From positions 62,001-126,000 of the forward strand of contig DASYRE010000050.1 of the NCBI GenBank assembly GCA_036004685.1: a stretch of 64,000 nt of DNA, in the 5' to 3' direction. The DNA is from Candidatus Polarisedimenticolia bacterium (lineage in GTDB: Bacteria > Acidobacteriota > Polarisedimenticolia > Gp22-AA2 > AA152). Positions 51,157-60,535 of this stretch are shown in pieces (position 1 is the stretch's first letter; each line of letters begins with the position of its first letter). Made by a program: the position numbers and the translations under genes. The notes below the pieces were generated by a model. That model had not been told where the DNA came from. It ran no database searches and was given only the letters and a program-made list of their open reading frames with translations.

Positions 51157-51988
51157 GCCCGCGCTCCCTCGAGGGGACGGCGGCCGCCGCGGGCCGGATC
51201 GCCTTGCCGCGGGCCGGAAGGAGGCGCTCGCGCAGTTGATCGCGCAGGCCGCGCGCGTCCAGGCCGCGCAGGATGTGGGGGCCGTCGCAAATCGAGATGG
51301 TTCCCGTCTCCTCGGAGACCACGATGGCCAGGGCGTCAGTCTCTCCGCAGATTCCCAGGGCCGCCCGGTGACGAGTTCCCAGCTCCCGGGTCAGCTCGCC
51401 CTCGCCCCCCAAGGGCAGGAAACAGGCGGCGGCGCGAATCCGGCCCTCCGCGAGAATCACCGCCCCGTCGTGCAGCGGCGTATGGGGGGCGAAGATGTTG
51501 ACGAGGAGATCGTAGGAGAGCGCCGCGTCGATCCGGATTCCGGTCTCCGCCTGGTCCCGCAGCCCCTGCTCCCGCTCCACCACGATGAGCGCTCCGTGCC
51601 GCCGGGCCGCCAGCGTGGTCGCCGCCAGGGCGATGTCTTGAATCATGGGGTCCGTCAGCGGTGATGCGAGGAGGCGAAAGGGATTCCTCGCGAGTCCCGC
51701 GAGGGCGCGCCGAATCGTGTCCTGAAAGATGACGATCAAGGCGAAGGGAACGTAAAACAGGAAGGAGCCCAGCACGCGGTGAACCGTCCGCAGATGGTTG
51801 CCTTCGGGAAGGCCCGAAATCCAGTAGGCGAGGACGAGGACGATGACCCCGACCAGCATCTGGACGGCCCGGGTCCCGCGGATGAGCAGGACGACGTAAT
51901 AGATGATCACGGCCAGGAGGAGGACGTCGAGGAGATCCACCCAGCCGAATTGATCGAGATGCGTCAGGTCGAGGAGACTGCGGAGCAC
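51146..51988 (-). CDS. cdaA: Diadenylate cyclase CdaA (DacA)
   Basis: 280 aa. Three membrane spans occupy about 20-110 (LLLAVIIYYVVLLI and onwards). The DAC domain carries the catalytic LHDGAVIL and GTRHRAALG motifs. It makes c-di-AMP from two ATP, controlling potassium/osmolyte balance and wall integrity in known bacteria. The tail RGKAIRPAAAAVPSRERGHAG is slightly long. It begins 9 bases after folP. Confidence 0.96.
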   Translation of the reverse strand: MLRSLLDLTHLDQFGWVDLLDVLLLAVIIYYVVLLIRGTRAVQMLVGVIVLVLAYWISGLPEGNHLRTVHRVLGSFLFYVPFALIVIFQDTIRRALAGLARNPFRLLASPLTDPMIQDIALAATTLAARRHGALIVVEREQGLRDQAETGIRIDAALSYDLLVNIFAPHTPLHDGAVILAEGRIRAAACFLPLGGEGELTRELGTRHRAALGICGETDALAIVVSEETGTISICDGPHILRGLDARGLRDQLRERLLPARGKAIRPAAAAVPSRERGHAG

Positions 51989-51997
51989 CGCGGACCT

Positions 51998-53194
51998 TTA
52001 TCCTTTCCCGGCGCGGAGGGCGGCGTCGCGGACGGCTTCGGCAACCCGGGCCGCGCGGACGGTTTCCGCCACGTCGTGGACGCGCAGCGCCGCGGCGCCG
52101 TTGTATACGGCCAGCGCCGCGACGGCAAGGCTTCCTTCGAGTCGCTCTTCGCTTCCCCCCTCCAGGGTTCCCCCCTCGCGGCCCAGCGCCATCGAGAGAA
52201 AAGACTTCCGTGAGGCCCCGACGAGGATCGGACGCCCCGCCGACTGCAGGACGCGGAGGTGCCGCAAGAGAAGGAGGTTGTGGCCTGCCGTCTTGCCGAA
52301 CCCGATGCCGGGGTCGACCAGGATCGATTCCGGATGGACGCCCGCCTCGGTGGCTCGGCGGATGGCGCGCCTCAGGAACGCCACCACCTCGGGAAGCAGG
52401 TGACGGTAGCGCGGGCGGCGCTGCATGCTCCGCGGCCTCCCCTGGATGTGAGACAGCACGAGGCCCGCGTCGTGGCGGGCGACCACCGATGCCAGGCGCG
52501 GATCGAAGGTCAGTCCGCTGATGTCGTTGACGATCTCGGCGCCGGCGTCGAGAGCGGCCGCCGCCACGGAGGATTGGGTCGTATCCACCGAGATCGGGAC
52601 CGTCAATCGTCCCGCGAGAGCCTTGAGGACGGGCAGGATGCGGCGGGCCTCTTCCCGCGCCGGAATCGATCGAGAGCCCGGCCGGGTCGAGGCGCCGCCG
52701 AGGTCCACGACGCCGGCCCCTTCCTCGGCCATCCGGAAGGCGCGCTCAACGGCGCGGCCGGGCTCGAGCCACTGGCCGCCGTCGTGGAAGGAGTCGGGCG
52801 TGACGTTGAGGATGCCTTGGATGAGGGTGCGCCGCCCGAGGCGAAGCCGCCGTCTGCCCAGTCGCAGGTTGCGGGCGGGAAGGCGGCCGGCCCGCAGGAG
52901 GGCGCGCAGCTCCCGGGAGATTTCGGCAAGCGCCGGCGAGGCCGGCGCCAGGCTCCGGAGGAAAGAATCCCATCCTTCCCCGGAGATTCCCGCGACCCAG
53001 GTCGTCCCGCCTTTTTCCCGGAGCGCACGGACGCTCCCGCCCGATTCGCCGGAGAGCCGGCTGAGAAGAAGCGCCGTCTCGGCGCGCAACCCTTCGAGCC
53101 GGACGAAGATCCCGGCCGGCGGGAGGGGAAGGTCGTCGGGTATCCCGAGACCCTCGCGTTCCTCGCGGCCCAAAGGAGTGGCCGGGCCCGTCAT
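51998..53194 (-). CDS. folP: Dihydropteroate synthase with N-terminal extension
   Basis: 398 aa from ATG 53194; a GTG at 53215 is an alternative, neither with a good ribosome site. Residues about 130-398 form the DHPS barrel: GILNVTPDSFHDGG, GGASTRPGS, ISVDTTQ, NDISG, LVDPGIGFGKT, VGASRKSFL and RVHDV. The pABA-loop equivalent reads SHIQGRPRSMQRRP rather than the usual MHMKGTP type. The first roughly 125 residues are an unrecognised Leu/Arg-rich extension. It joins pterin pyrophosphate with p-aminobenzoate in folate synthesis. Confidence 0.93.
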   Translation of the reverse strand: MTGPATPLGREEREGLGIPDDLPLPPAGIFVRLEGLRAETALLLSRLSGESGGSVRALREKGGTTWVAGISGEGWDSFLRSLAPASPALAEISRELRALLRAGRLPARNLRLGRRRLRLGRRTLIQGILNVTPDSFHDGGQWLEPGRAVERAFRMAEEGAGVVDLGGASTRPGSRSIPAREEARRILPVLKALAGRLTVPISVDTTQSSVAAAALDAGAEIVNDISGLTFDPRLASVVARHDAGLVLSHIQGRPRSMQRRPRYRHLLPEVVAFLRRAIRRATEAGVHPESILVDPGIGFGKTAGHNLLLLRHLRVLQSAGRPILVGASRKSFLSMALGREGGTLEGGSEERLEGSLAVAALAVYNGAAALRVHDVAETVRAARVAEAVRDAALRAGKG

Positions 53195-53273
53195 GAAAAG
53201 GACGAGTGATATCACCGCTTGATTGGGGAAAATCGAAAACAGAGATCGAGGAAGTCCGGGACGCCGCCGGCGC

Positions 53274-55208
<1,935 letters not shown>

Positions 55209-55231
55209 GCCGACTCCCTCGCTGCCGCCCT

Positions 55232-55260
55232 AATATATCCTCTTCCGACCGGGCTTTCAA
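55232..55260 (-). promoter_or_regulatory. Promoter of ftsH
   Basis: TTGAAA (55260-55255), 17-base spacer, TATATT (55237-55232) on the minus strand. The predicted start is about 17 bases before the TTG codon. Confidence 0.75.
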
Positions 55261-55318
55261 TGCCGCGGGAATCAGGGATTTGCTTCAAGAAAAGGCCTTC
55301 GGAGGAAGGCGACTTCCG

Positions 55319-55828
55319 CTATTCCACGTAGGTGAGGTAAGGGAGGTTGCGGAACCGGCCTTCATGGTCGAGCCCGTAGCCGACGACGTGCCGGTTGGGA
55401 ACGGTGAAACCCAGGTAATCGGGCTGGATGTCCACCTTGCGCTTCTGGGGCTTGTCCAGGAGCGTGCAAACCCGGATCGATTTCGGCTTCTTCGATTCCA
55501 GCTGCTGGCAGAGATACGCGAGGGTGATTCCGGTATCCAGGATGTCCTCGACCACGAGAAGGTTCGTCCCTTCGACGCGGAAGCTGGACGAGAATAGGAT
55601 CTCCGTGAGGAACTCCGATTTCGGCGAGTGGGTGATTTCGAGGAACCCCACCTGCTGGGGAAGATCGATCTGCCGGATCAGATCCGCCAGGAACACGAAG
55701 GACCCCTTCAGGATCCCAAGGACCGCCAAGTCCTTCCCCTCATGGTCCGCCGTGATCTGGCCGCCGAGCTGGCGGACGCGGTCCGCGATCTCGGCCTCCG
55801 ACTTCAGAATCTCCTTCGCGAGGTTCAT
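55319..55828 (-). CDS. hpt: Hypoxanthine phosphoribosyltransferase
   Basis: 169 aa. The PRPP-binding motif LLVVEDILDTGITL is clear, as are ILKGSFVFLADL and the C-terminal YLGFTVPNRHVVGYG. It salvages hypoxanthine/guanine to IMP/GMP. The start overlaps tilS by four bases. The tilS-hpt-ftsH order is widely conserved in bacteria and supports the call. Confidence 0.97.
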   Translation of the reverse strand: MNLAKEILKSEAEIADRVRQLGGQITADHEGKDLAVLGILKGSFVFLADLIRQIDLPQQVGFLEITHSPKSEFLTEILFSSSFRVEGTNLLVVEDILDTGITLAYLCQQLESKKPKSIRVCTLLDKPQKRKVDIQPDYLGFTVPNRHVVGYGLDHEGRFRNLPYLTYVE

Positions 55829-57225
55829 GGCGTCTCCTTTGAGAGGACGAGGATGCGGCGAGTCCCCGCGGTCACCTTGTAGCGGTCGTCAATCTGAAAT
55901 CCCACGACCCAGGCGATGCGGTGACCGGCCAGGACGAGAGGAATCCTCTCCCGGGCGGGCCGAGGCACCTTCCGGTCGATCAAATAGGCCTTGAGCTTCG
56001 ACTCGCCGGCGCTCCCCAGGGGCATGAAGGCGTCCCCCGCCCGGCGCGAGCGCACCAGGAGGGGGCCCGGCAGGGTGTCGGCGTCGAGCAAGGCGCGCTC
56101 GGTGGCGGGAGCGCCGGCGAAATCAGGCGGTCCTGCCACCTCCGAGGCCGTCAGGCGAACGCCCAGCTGGGGCAGCGAGACGGCTCCCGGAACCGCCAGG
56201 GGCACCTCCTCCTCGAAGCGCGCGAGATCGGGGTTCACCAAGGTCAGATCGGAGTAATAGACGCGCGCCTGGTTCCCGCCGGGAAGCGTGATCGCCGCGC
56301 CATGGTGCCCGACCCGGATCAGCTCCTCGAGGCGTTCCATCGACTCGAAGTCGGGGGGAGGCGCGCCCCTGCCGTTCCCGAAGCTCTGCTCGAAGGCCGA
56401 CCGCAGGAGCCGTCGCCGGAGGGCCCGGGGAAGCACCCGGATCGCCGGGATCGAGAGGGAGAGGCCAAGCGGATCCCGCTTCAGAAGGCGCTCCGCCACC
56501 CGGGAAGTCACTTCGTTGAGGTAGGCGTCGTCCTCACGCAAGATCTCGGTCGCGCGGGCGAGCGCGGAGCCGATCTCGGCATTGAAGTCCTCCCGGAGCA
56601 TGGGGACGAGCCGGGCCCGGATCCGGTTCCGCGTCCGCGACAGGTCCGCGTTCGTGGAATCCTCGCGCCAGGGGAGGCTCCTCTCCCGGAGGTACGTCTC
56701 CACGTCCGCTCGTCCCGCGTCGAGCAAGGGCCGGATGAAGCGCCCTTCCACGATCGGATAGATTCCCGAAAGTCCGCGCGTGCCGGCCCCGCGCAGGAGG
56801 CGCATCAGGAAGGTCTCGGCCTGATCGTCGCGCGTATGGCCCAGCGCCACGCGATTCGCTCCCGTCGAGCGCGCCGTCTCTTCGAGAAAGGCGTAACGGG
56901 CCCTGCGCCCGGCGGCTTCGAGCCCCTCCGGCGCCCCGGACAGCTCGCCGGGCGCGAGTTTTTGAGCATGAAAAGGCAGGCCGTGGCGGAGAGCGAGCGC
57001 GGCGACGAATTCCTCGTCCCCATCGGACTCCGGGCCTCTCAGGCCATGATTGAGATGGGCCACGGCCAGGGGGAACGACGAGGACTCCCTCAGGCGGCGG
57101 AAAAGGTCGAGCAGGCACACGGAATCGGCGCCGCCGGAGACGGCGACGAGCACGCTGGTGCCCTCGGCCCACATGGCGCGACGGGCAAGGGTGATTCGGA
57201 AGGCATCGAAGAGGTCAAGGGCCAT
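55825..57225 (-). CDS. tilS: tRNA(Ile)-lysidine synthetase
   Basis: 466 aa, with the N-terminal PP-loop SGGADS (30-35), the HxxDDQAET-like GHTRDDQAETFLMR motif, and an extended C-terminal domain (TilS-C, about 385-466). It adds lysine to C34 of tRNA-Ile(CAT). The start lies five bases beyond a tRNA gene with a CAT anticodon on the same strand, and the stop overlaps hpt. Confidence 0.96.
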   Translation of the reverse strand: MALDLFDAFRITLARRAMWAEGTSVLVAVSGGADSVCLLDLFRRLRESSSFPLAVAHLNHGLRGPESDGDEEFVAALALRHGLPFHAQKLAPGELSGAPEGLEAAGRRARYAFLEETARSTGANRVALGHTRDDQAETFLMRLLRGAGTRGLSGIYPIVEGRFIRPLLDAGRADVETYLRERSLPWREDSTNADLSRTRNRIRARLVPMLREDFNAEIGSALARATEILREDDAYLNEVTSRVAERLLKRDPLGLSLSIPAIRVLPRALRRRLLRSAFEQSFGNGRGAPPPDFESMERLEELIRVGHHGAAITLPGGNQARVYYSDLTLVNPDLARFEEEVPLAVPGAVSLPQLGVRLTASEVAGPPDFAGAPATERALLDADTLPGPLLVRSRRAGDAFMPLGSAGESKLKAYLIDRKVPRPARERIPLVLAGHRIAWVVGFQIDDRYKVTAGTRRILVLSKETP

Positions 57226-57230
57226 CGTAA

Positions 57231-57307
57231 TGGTAGCGGTGCAGGGATTCGAACCCCGGACGCCGCGGATATGAGCCGCGTGCTCTGACCATCTGAGCTA
57301 CACCGCC
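57231..57307 (-). tRNA. tRNA-Met (CAT), elongator-like
   Basis: Acceptor GGCGGTG pairs with CACCGCT (a G-T first pair), D-arm GCTC/GAGC, anticodon stem CGCGG/CCGCG with CAT in CTCATAT, T-arm, discriminator A and encoded CCA. It is not an initiator (no mismatched first pair with GGG/CCC anticodon stem). The TilS-substrate tRNA-Ile(CAT) remains an alternative given its neighbour, but the acceptor matches the common elongator type. Confidence 0.9.
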
Positions 57308-57323
57308 TCCGGTCGGGATCTTC

Positions 57324-57352
57324 ATTCTAGAGAAGAGGCCCATTCCTGTCAA
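57324..57352 (-). promoter_or_regulatory. Strong promoter of tRNA-Met and tilS-hpt
   Basis: Perfect TTGACA (57352-57347), 17-base spacer, TAGAAT (57329-57324), about 10 bases before the expected start upstream of the tRNA. It shares GAGTCTTGACAGG with the tRNA-Val/Asp promoter. Confidence 0.85.
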
Positions 57353-57403
57353 GACTCGGCATCGGCTAACTGGTTTAAAGCGCTGGATTTCGGCGAAAGC
57401 GTT

Positions 57404-57412
57404 TGCTATGAT
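57404..57412 (+). promoter_or_regulatory. Extended -10 promoter for the zinc-finger/hemB/hemL operon
   Basis: TGCTATGAT is an extended -10 (57404-57412), 25 bases before the ATG at 57437. The -35 is weak (TGGATT at a 17-base spacing). Confidence 0.5.
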
Positions 57413-57436
57413 CCGGCCACCTGGGAAAGGAAAGAA

Positions 57437-57628
57437 ATGACCCGCGAATGCGTGGAATGCGGCGTCGGGGACGAAGAGGCCTACCTCTATCAATGTCCCA
57501 TCTGCCACAAGTTCGTGTGTGAGGAATGTCGCTTCACCAAGAGCGGGCAGACTTTCTGCAGCCGCGGCTGCGGCGAGATGTTTTTCCATCAGGACGAGGA
57601 CGAGGCGGACGAGGAGGATGGAGGATGA
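57437..57628 (+). CDS. Small zinc-finger protein coupled to hemB
   Basis: 63 aa from an ATG with AAAGGAAAGAA upstream. Eight cysteines ([25 protein letters not shown]) suggest two zinc sites, followed by an acidic tail ([13 protein letters not shown]). Family not recognised. The stop overlaps the hemB start (ATGA), so it is translated with hemB. A chaperone or regulator of haem synthesis would be speculation. Confidence 0.8.
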   Translation: MTRECVECGVGDEEAYLYQCPICHKFVCEECRFTKSGQTFCSRGCGEMFFHQDEDEADEEDGG

Positions 57629-58602
57629 GCTTTCCGATCCAGCGTCCCCGGCGGCTGCGCCGGACCCCCGTGCTGCGGAAAATGATCCGGGAGACCGAGC
57701 TGTCGCCCGGCGATTTCATCCTGCCGCTTTTCGTCTGTCCCGGAAGAGGGGTGCGCACCGAGATTCAGGCCATGCCGGGCTGTCATCGCCTGTCGGTCGA
57801 CGAGACGGTCGCCGAATGCGAGGAGGCGCTTTCGCTGGGGGTGCCCTCCGTCATCCTGTTCGGCCTTCCCCCGTCGAAGGATCCCGAGGGGAGCGGCGCC
57901 TGGAAAGAGGACGGCATTGTTCAGCAGGCGGTGCGCGCCTTGAAGAAGAGCGTTCCGGATGTTTTCGTGATCACCGACGTGTGCCTGTGCGAATACACCG
58001 ACCACGGCCATTGCGGCAGGATCGAGAAGGGCGAAGTTCTCAACGATCCGACGCTGGAGCTGCTGGCGGAGACGGCGATCTCGCAGGCGCGGGCCGGCGC
58101 CGATCTCATCGCGCCGTCGGACATGATGGACGGCCGCGTCGCCGCCATCCGCCGCGGCCTCGATGCCAACGGCTTCAGCCACCTTCCCATTCTCTCCTAC
58201 GCCGCGAAGTACGCGAGCGCCTTCTACGGGCCCTTCCGGGAGGCGGCCGATTCCCGACCGCAGTTCGGGGACCGGCGCTCCTACCAGATGGATCCGGCGA
58301 ACGCGCGCGAGGCGATGCGTGAGGTGCAGCTCGACATCGAAGAGGGCGCCGACATGGTGATGGTGAAGCCCGCCATGCCGTGCCTCGACATCGTTCGCAG
58401 GGTGCGCGAGGCCTTTCCGGTTCCGTTGGCGGCCTATCAGGTCAGCGGGGAGTACTCCATGATCGCGGCCGCGGCGCTCAACGGCTGGATCGATCGAAAT
58501 CTCGTGATCCTGGAATCTCTCACCGCCATTCGGCGCGCCGGCGCCGATTTGATCCTCACCTATTTTGCCAAGGAGGCGGCCCGTCTCCTGAAGGCCGGCT
58601 GA
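57625..58602 (+). CDS. hemB: Porphobilinogen synthase (5-aminolevulinate dehydratase)
   Basis: 325 aa from the ATG within the upstream stop (GGAGG before it). The zinc-type site is present ([13 protein letters not shown]), the two Schiff-base lysines lie in [12 protein letters not shown] and MVMVKPAMP, and the family region [11 protein letters not shown] is intact. It condenses two 5-aminolevulinates into porphobilinogen. hemL, making the substrate, follows 25 bases later. Confidence 0.97.
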   Translation: MSFPIQRPRRLRRTPVLRKMIRETELSPGDFILPLFVCPGRGVRTEIQAMPGCHRLSVDETVAECEEALSLGVPSVILFGLPPSKDPEGSGAWKEDGIVQQAVRALKKSVPDVFVITDVCLCEYTDHGHCGRIEKGEVLNDPTLELLAETAISQARAGADLIAPSDMMDGRVAAIRRGLDANGFSHLPILSYAAKYASAFYGPFREAADSRPQFGDRRSYQMDPANAREAMREVQLDIEEGADMVMVKPAMPCLDIVRRVREAFPVPLAAYQVSGEYSMIAAAALNGWIDRNLVILESLTAIRRAGADLILTYFAKEAARLLKAG

Positions 58603-58627
58603 CCGGATCGGACTCCACGGGTCTTCC

Positions 58628-59914
58628 ATGTCCGCTACTTCACGCGATCTCTTCGAGGAAGCGCTCCGCTTCATCCCCGGGGGCGTCAACTCTCCCGTGC
58701 GCGCCTTCAAGGCGGTGGGGGGGAACCCCGTGTTCCTGGCACGCGGCAAAGGATGCCGCGTCTGGGACGTCGAGGGGCGGGAATACCTCGATTACGTCGG
58801 CTCGTGGGGGCCGCTGATTCTCGGCCATGCCCGCGAAGAGGTGCTGGACGCGGTCACCGAAGCGATGCAGCTCGGGACCTCCTTCGGCGCGCCCACCGAG
58901 GCCGAGGTGGAGATGGCCCGGGCGCTCACCGAGGCGATTCCCTCGATGCGGAAGGTCCGCCTGGTCAGCTCGGGGACGGAGGCGACTCTCTCCACGGTGC
59001 GGCTGGCGCGGGCCGCCACCGGCCGGGACCTGATTGTGAAGGCGGAGGGATGCTATCACGGTCACGTGGACGCCCTGCTCGTGGCGGCGGGGTCCGGAGT
59101 GGCGACGCTGGGGATCCCCGGGACCCCCGGCGTTCCGCGCGAGGTCGCTGCCCAGACCCTCGTCGTGCCTTATAACGACAGTTCGGCCCTTGAAGAGGTC
59201 TTCCAGCGGCACGGCGAGCGGATCGCCCTGTTGATCCTCGAGCCGGTGGCGGGAAACATGGGGGTGGTGATCCCCCAAAAGGGCTATCTCGGGACGGCCC
59301 GTGAGCTGACCCGGCGATACGGCTCCCTGCTCGCCCTGGACGAAGTCATCACCGGCTTTCGGCTGCTGTACGGCGGAGTGCAGTCCCTTTTCGGGATCGA
59401 GCCGGACCTGACCACCCTCGGGAAGGTCATCGGCGGGGGTTTTCCGGTCGGGGCCTATGGCGGCAGGGCGGATCTGATGGACCGGATCGCCCCCGCAGGA
59501 CCCGTCTATCAGGCCGGGACCCTGTCGGGGAACCCCATCGCCATGCGGGCCGGGCTGACGACCCTCCAGCTCCTGAAGCGGCTCGATCCCTACCCCCGGC
59601 TGGAGCAGCTCGGGAAGAGTCTCGCGGCGGGCCTCGCGGCGGGCGCCCGGGAGGCTGGGATTCCATTGACCGTCAACGTGTTCGGGTCGATGCTCACGCC
59701 GTTCTTCACGGCCGCGCCGGTGACCGACTTCCGGTCGGCCGCCCGTTCCGACGTGACCCGTTACGCCGAATTCTTCCGGAAAATGCTGCAGCGGAACATC
59801 TACCTCCCGCCGGGTCAGTACGAGGCGCTTTTCCTCTCCACCGCCCATGGCGAAAGCGACCTGGATCGAACGTTGAGCGCGGCCCGGGAGGCATTCGCGG
59901 AGATGGCGGCCTGA
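58628..59914 (+). CDS. hemL: Glutamate-1-semialdehyde 2,1-aminomutase
   Basis: 428 aa, usual length. PLP lysine Lys266 in TLGKVIGGGFP, SSGTEATLS, and the AEGCYHGHVD segment are typical. It converts glutamate-1-semialdehyde to 5-aminolevulinate, so this organism uses the C5 pathway. It follows hemB in the same operon. No hemA is present in the window. Confidence 0.97.
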   Translation: MSATSRDLFEEALRFIPGGVNSPVRAFKAVGGNPVFLARGKGCRVWDVEGREYLDYVGSWGPLILGHAREEVLDAVTEAMQLGTSFGAPTEAEVEMARALTEAIPSMRKVRLVSSGTEATLSTVRLARAATGRDLIVKAEGCYHGHVDALLVAAGSGVATLGIPGTPGVPREVAAQTLVVPYNDSSALEEVFQRHGERIALLILEPVAGNMGVVIPQKGYLGTARELTRRYGSLLALDEVITGFRLLYGGVQSLFGIEPDLTTLGKVIGGGFPVGAYGGRADLMDRIAPAGPVYQAGTLSGNPIAMRAGLTTLQLLKRLDPYPRLEQLGKSLAAGLAAGAREAGIPLTVNVFGSMLTPFFTAAPVTDFRSAARSDVTRYAEFFRKMLQRNIYLPPGQYEALFLSTAHGESDLDRTLSAAREAFAEMAA

Positions 59915-59957
59915 ATACGAGGCGGGAGGCGGCGGGGCTGGGTGACGAATTTCGACG

Positions 59958-59987
59958 TTGACACCCTTCGGATCGCGGGTCTAGGAT
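59958..59987 (+). promoter_or_regulatory. Promoter of the VOC-family gene
   Basis: Perfect TTGACA (59958-59963), 18-base spacer, TAGGAT (59982-59987). The transcript start would be about 37 bases before the ATG at 60031. Confidence 0.75.
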
Positions 59988-60030
59988 GAACAGACTCTTC
60001 CCGGCAGAGCCGACTTGAAAGGAGACTGCA

Positions 60031-60414
60031 ATGGTCAGCAAAGTAGGTTATAGCCGGATCATCGTTTCGGACTTGAAACGCTCGGTCGAGTTCTATCGCG
60101 ACATCCTCGGTGTTCCTCTGAAATTCGAAACCGATGGGTGGGCGGAGTTCGCCACCCTGGGGACCCGCCTCGCCCTGAAGGCGGGTGCGCCCCCCATCGC
60201 CGCGATCCCCGAAAAGAACGCGGACGGCAAGCCCATCGCGGGGCGAGTCGGAATCGCTTTCGAGGTGAAGAATCTCGATCAACTTTACCGGGATCTCAGC
60301 GCCAAGGGCGTGACGTTCACCCAGGCTCCCACCGAGGAGGGACACGCCGGTCGCACCGCTACCCTGCTCGACCCCGACGGCCTGGAAATCGCGCTCGGCG
60401 AAAGCCATCACTAG
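60031..60414 (+). CDS. VOC-family glyoxalase-like protein
   Basis: 127 aa from an ATG with GAAAGGAGACTGCA. Two beta-alpha-beta-beta-beta units of the vicinal-oxygen-chelate fold: SRIIVSDLKRSVEFYRD in the first, and IAFEVKNLDQLYRD plus LLDPDGLEIALGE in the second, with the terminal glutamate as a probable metal ligand. The substrate (methylglyoxal, an antibiotic, or a dioxygenase substrate) is not determinable. It has its own promoter and is monocistronic, convergent with uvrD. Confidence 0.9.
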   Translation: MVSKVGYSRIIVSDLKRSVEFYRDILGVPLKFETDGWAEFATLGTRLALKAGAPPIAAIPEKNADGKPIAGRVGIAFEVKNLDQLYRDLSAKGVTFTQAPTEEGHAGRTATLLDPDGLEIALGESHH

Positions 60415-60535
60415 AGCCCAGGCCCATCAGGCAAGACGACAGCCGCTCCGGAGACCCCCCCGCTACGGAATTCGCTGGGATCTGGTCTTCCAGACCCCCG
60501 TCCTTCTCGGGTGGGCGGGGAGCGCGTCCACCGCC

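Noticed and set aside
57231-57307. Initiator tRNA-Met
   Set aside because: The first acceptor pair and the anticodon stem lack initiator features.
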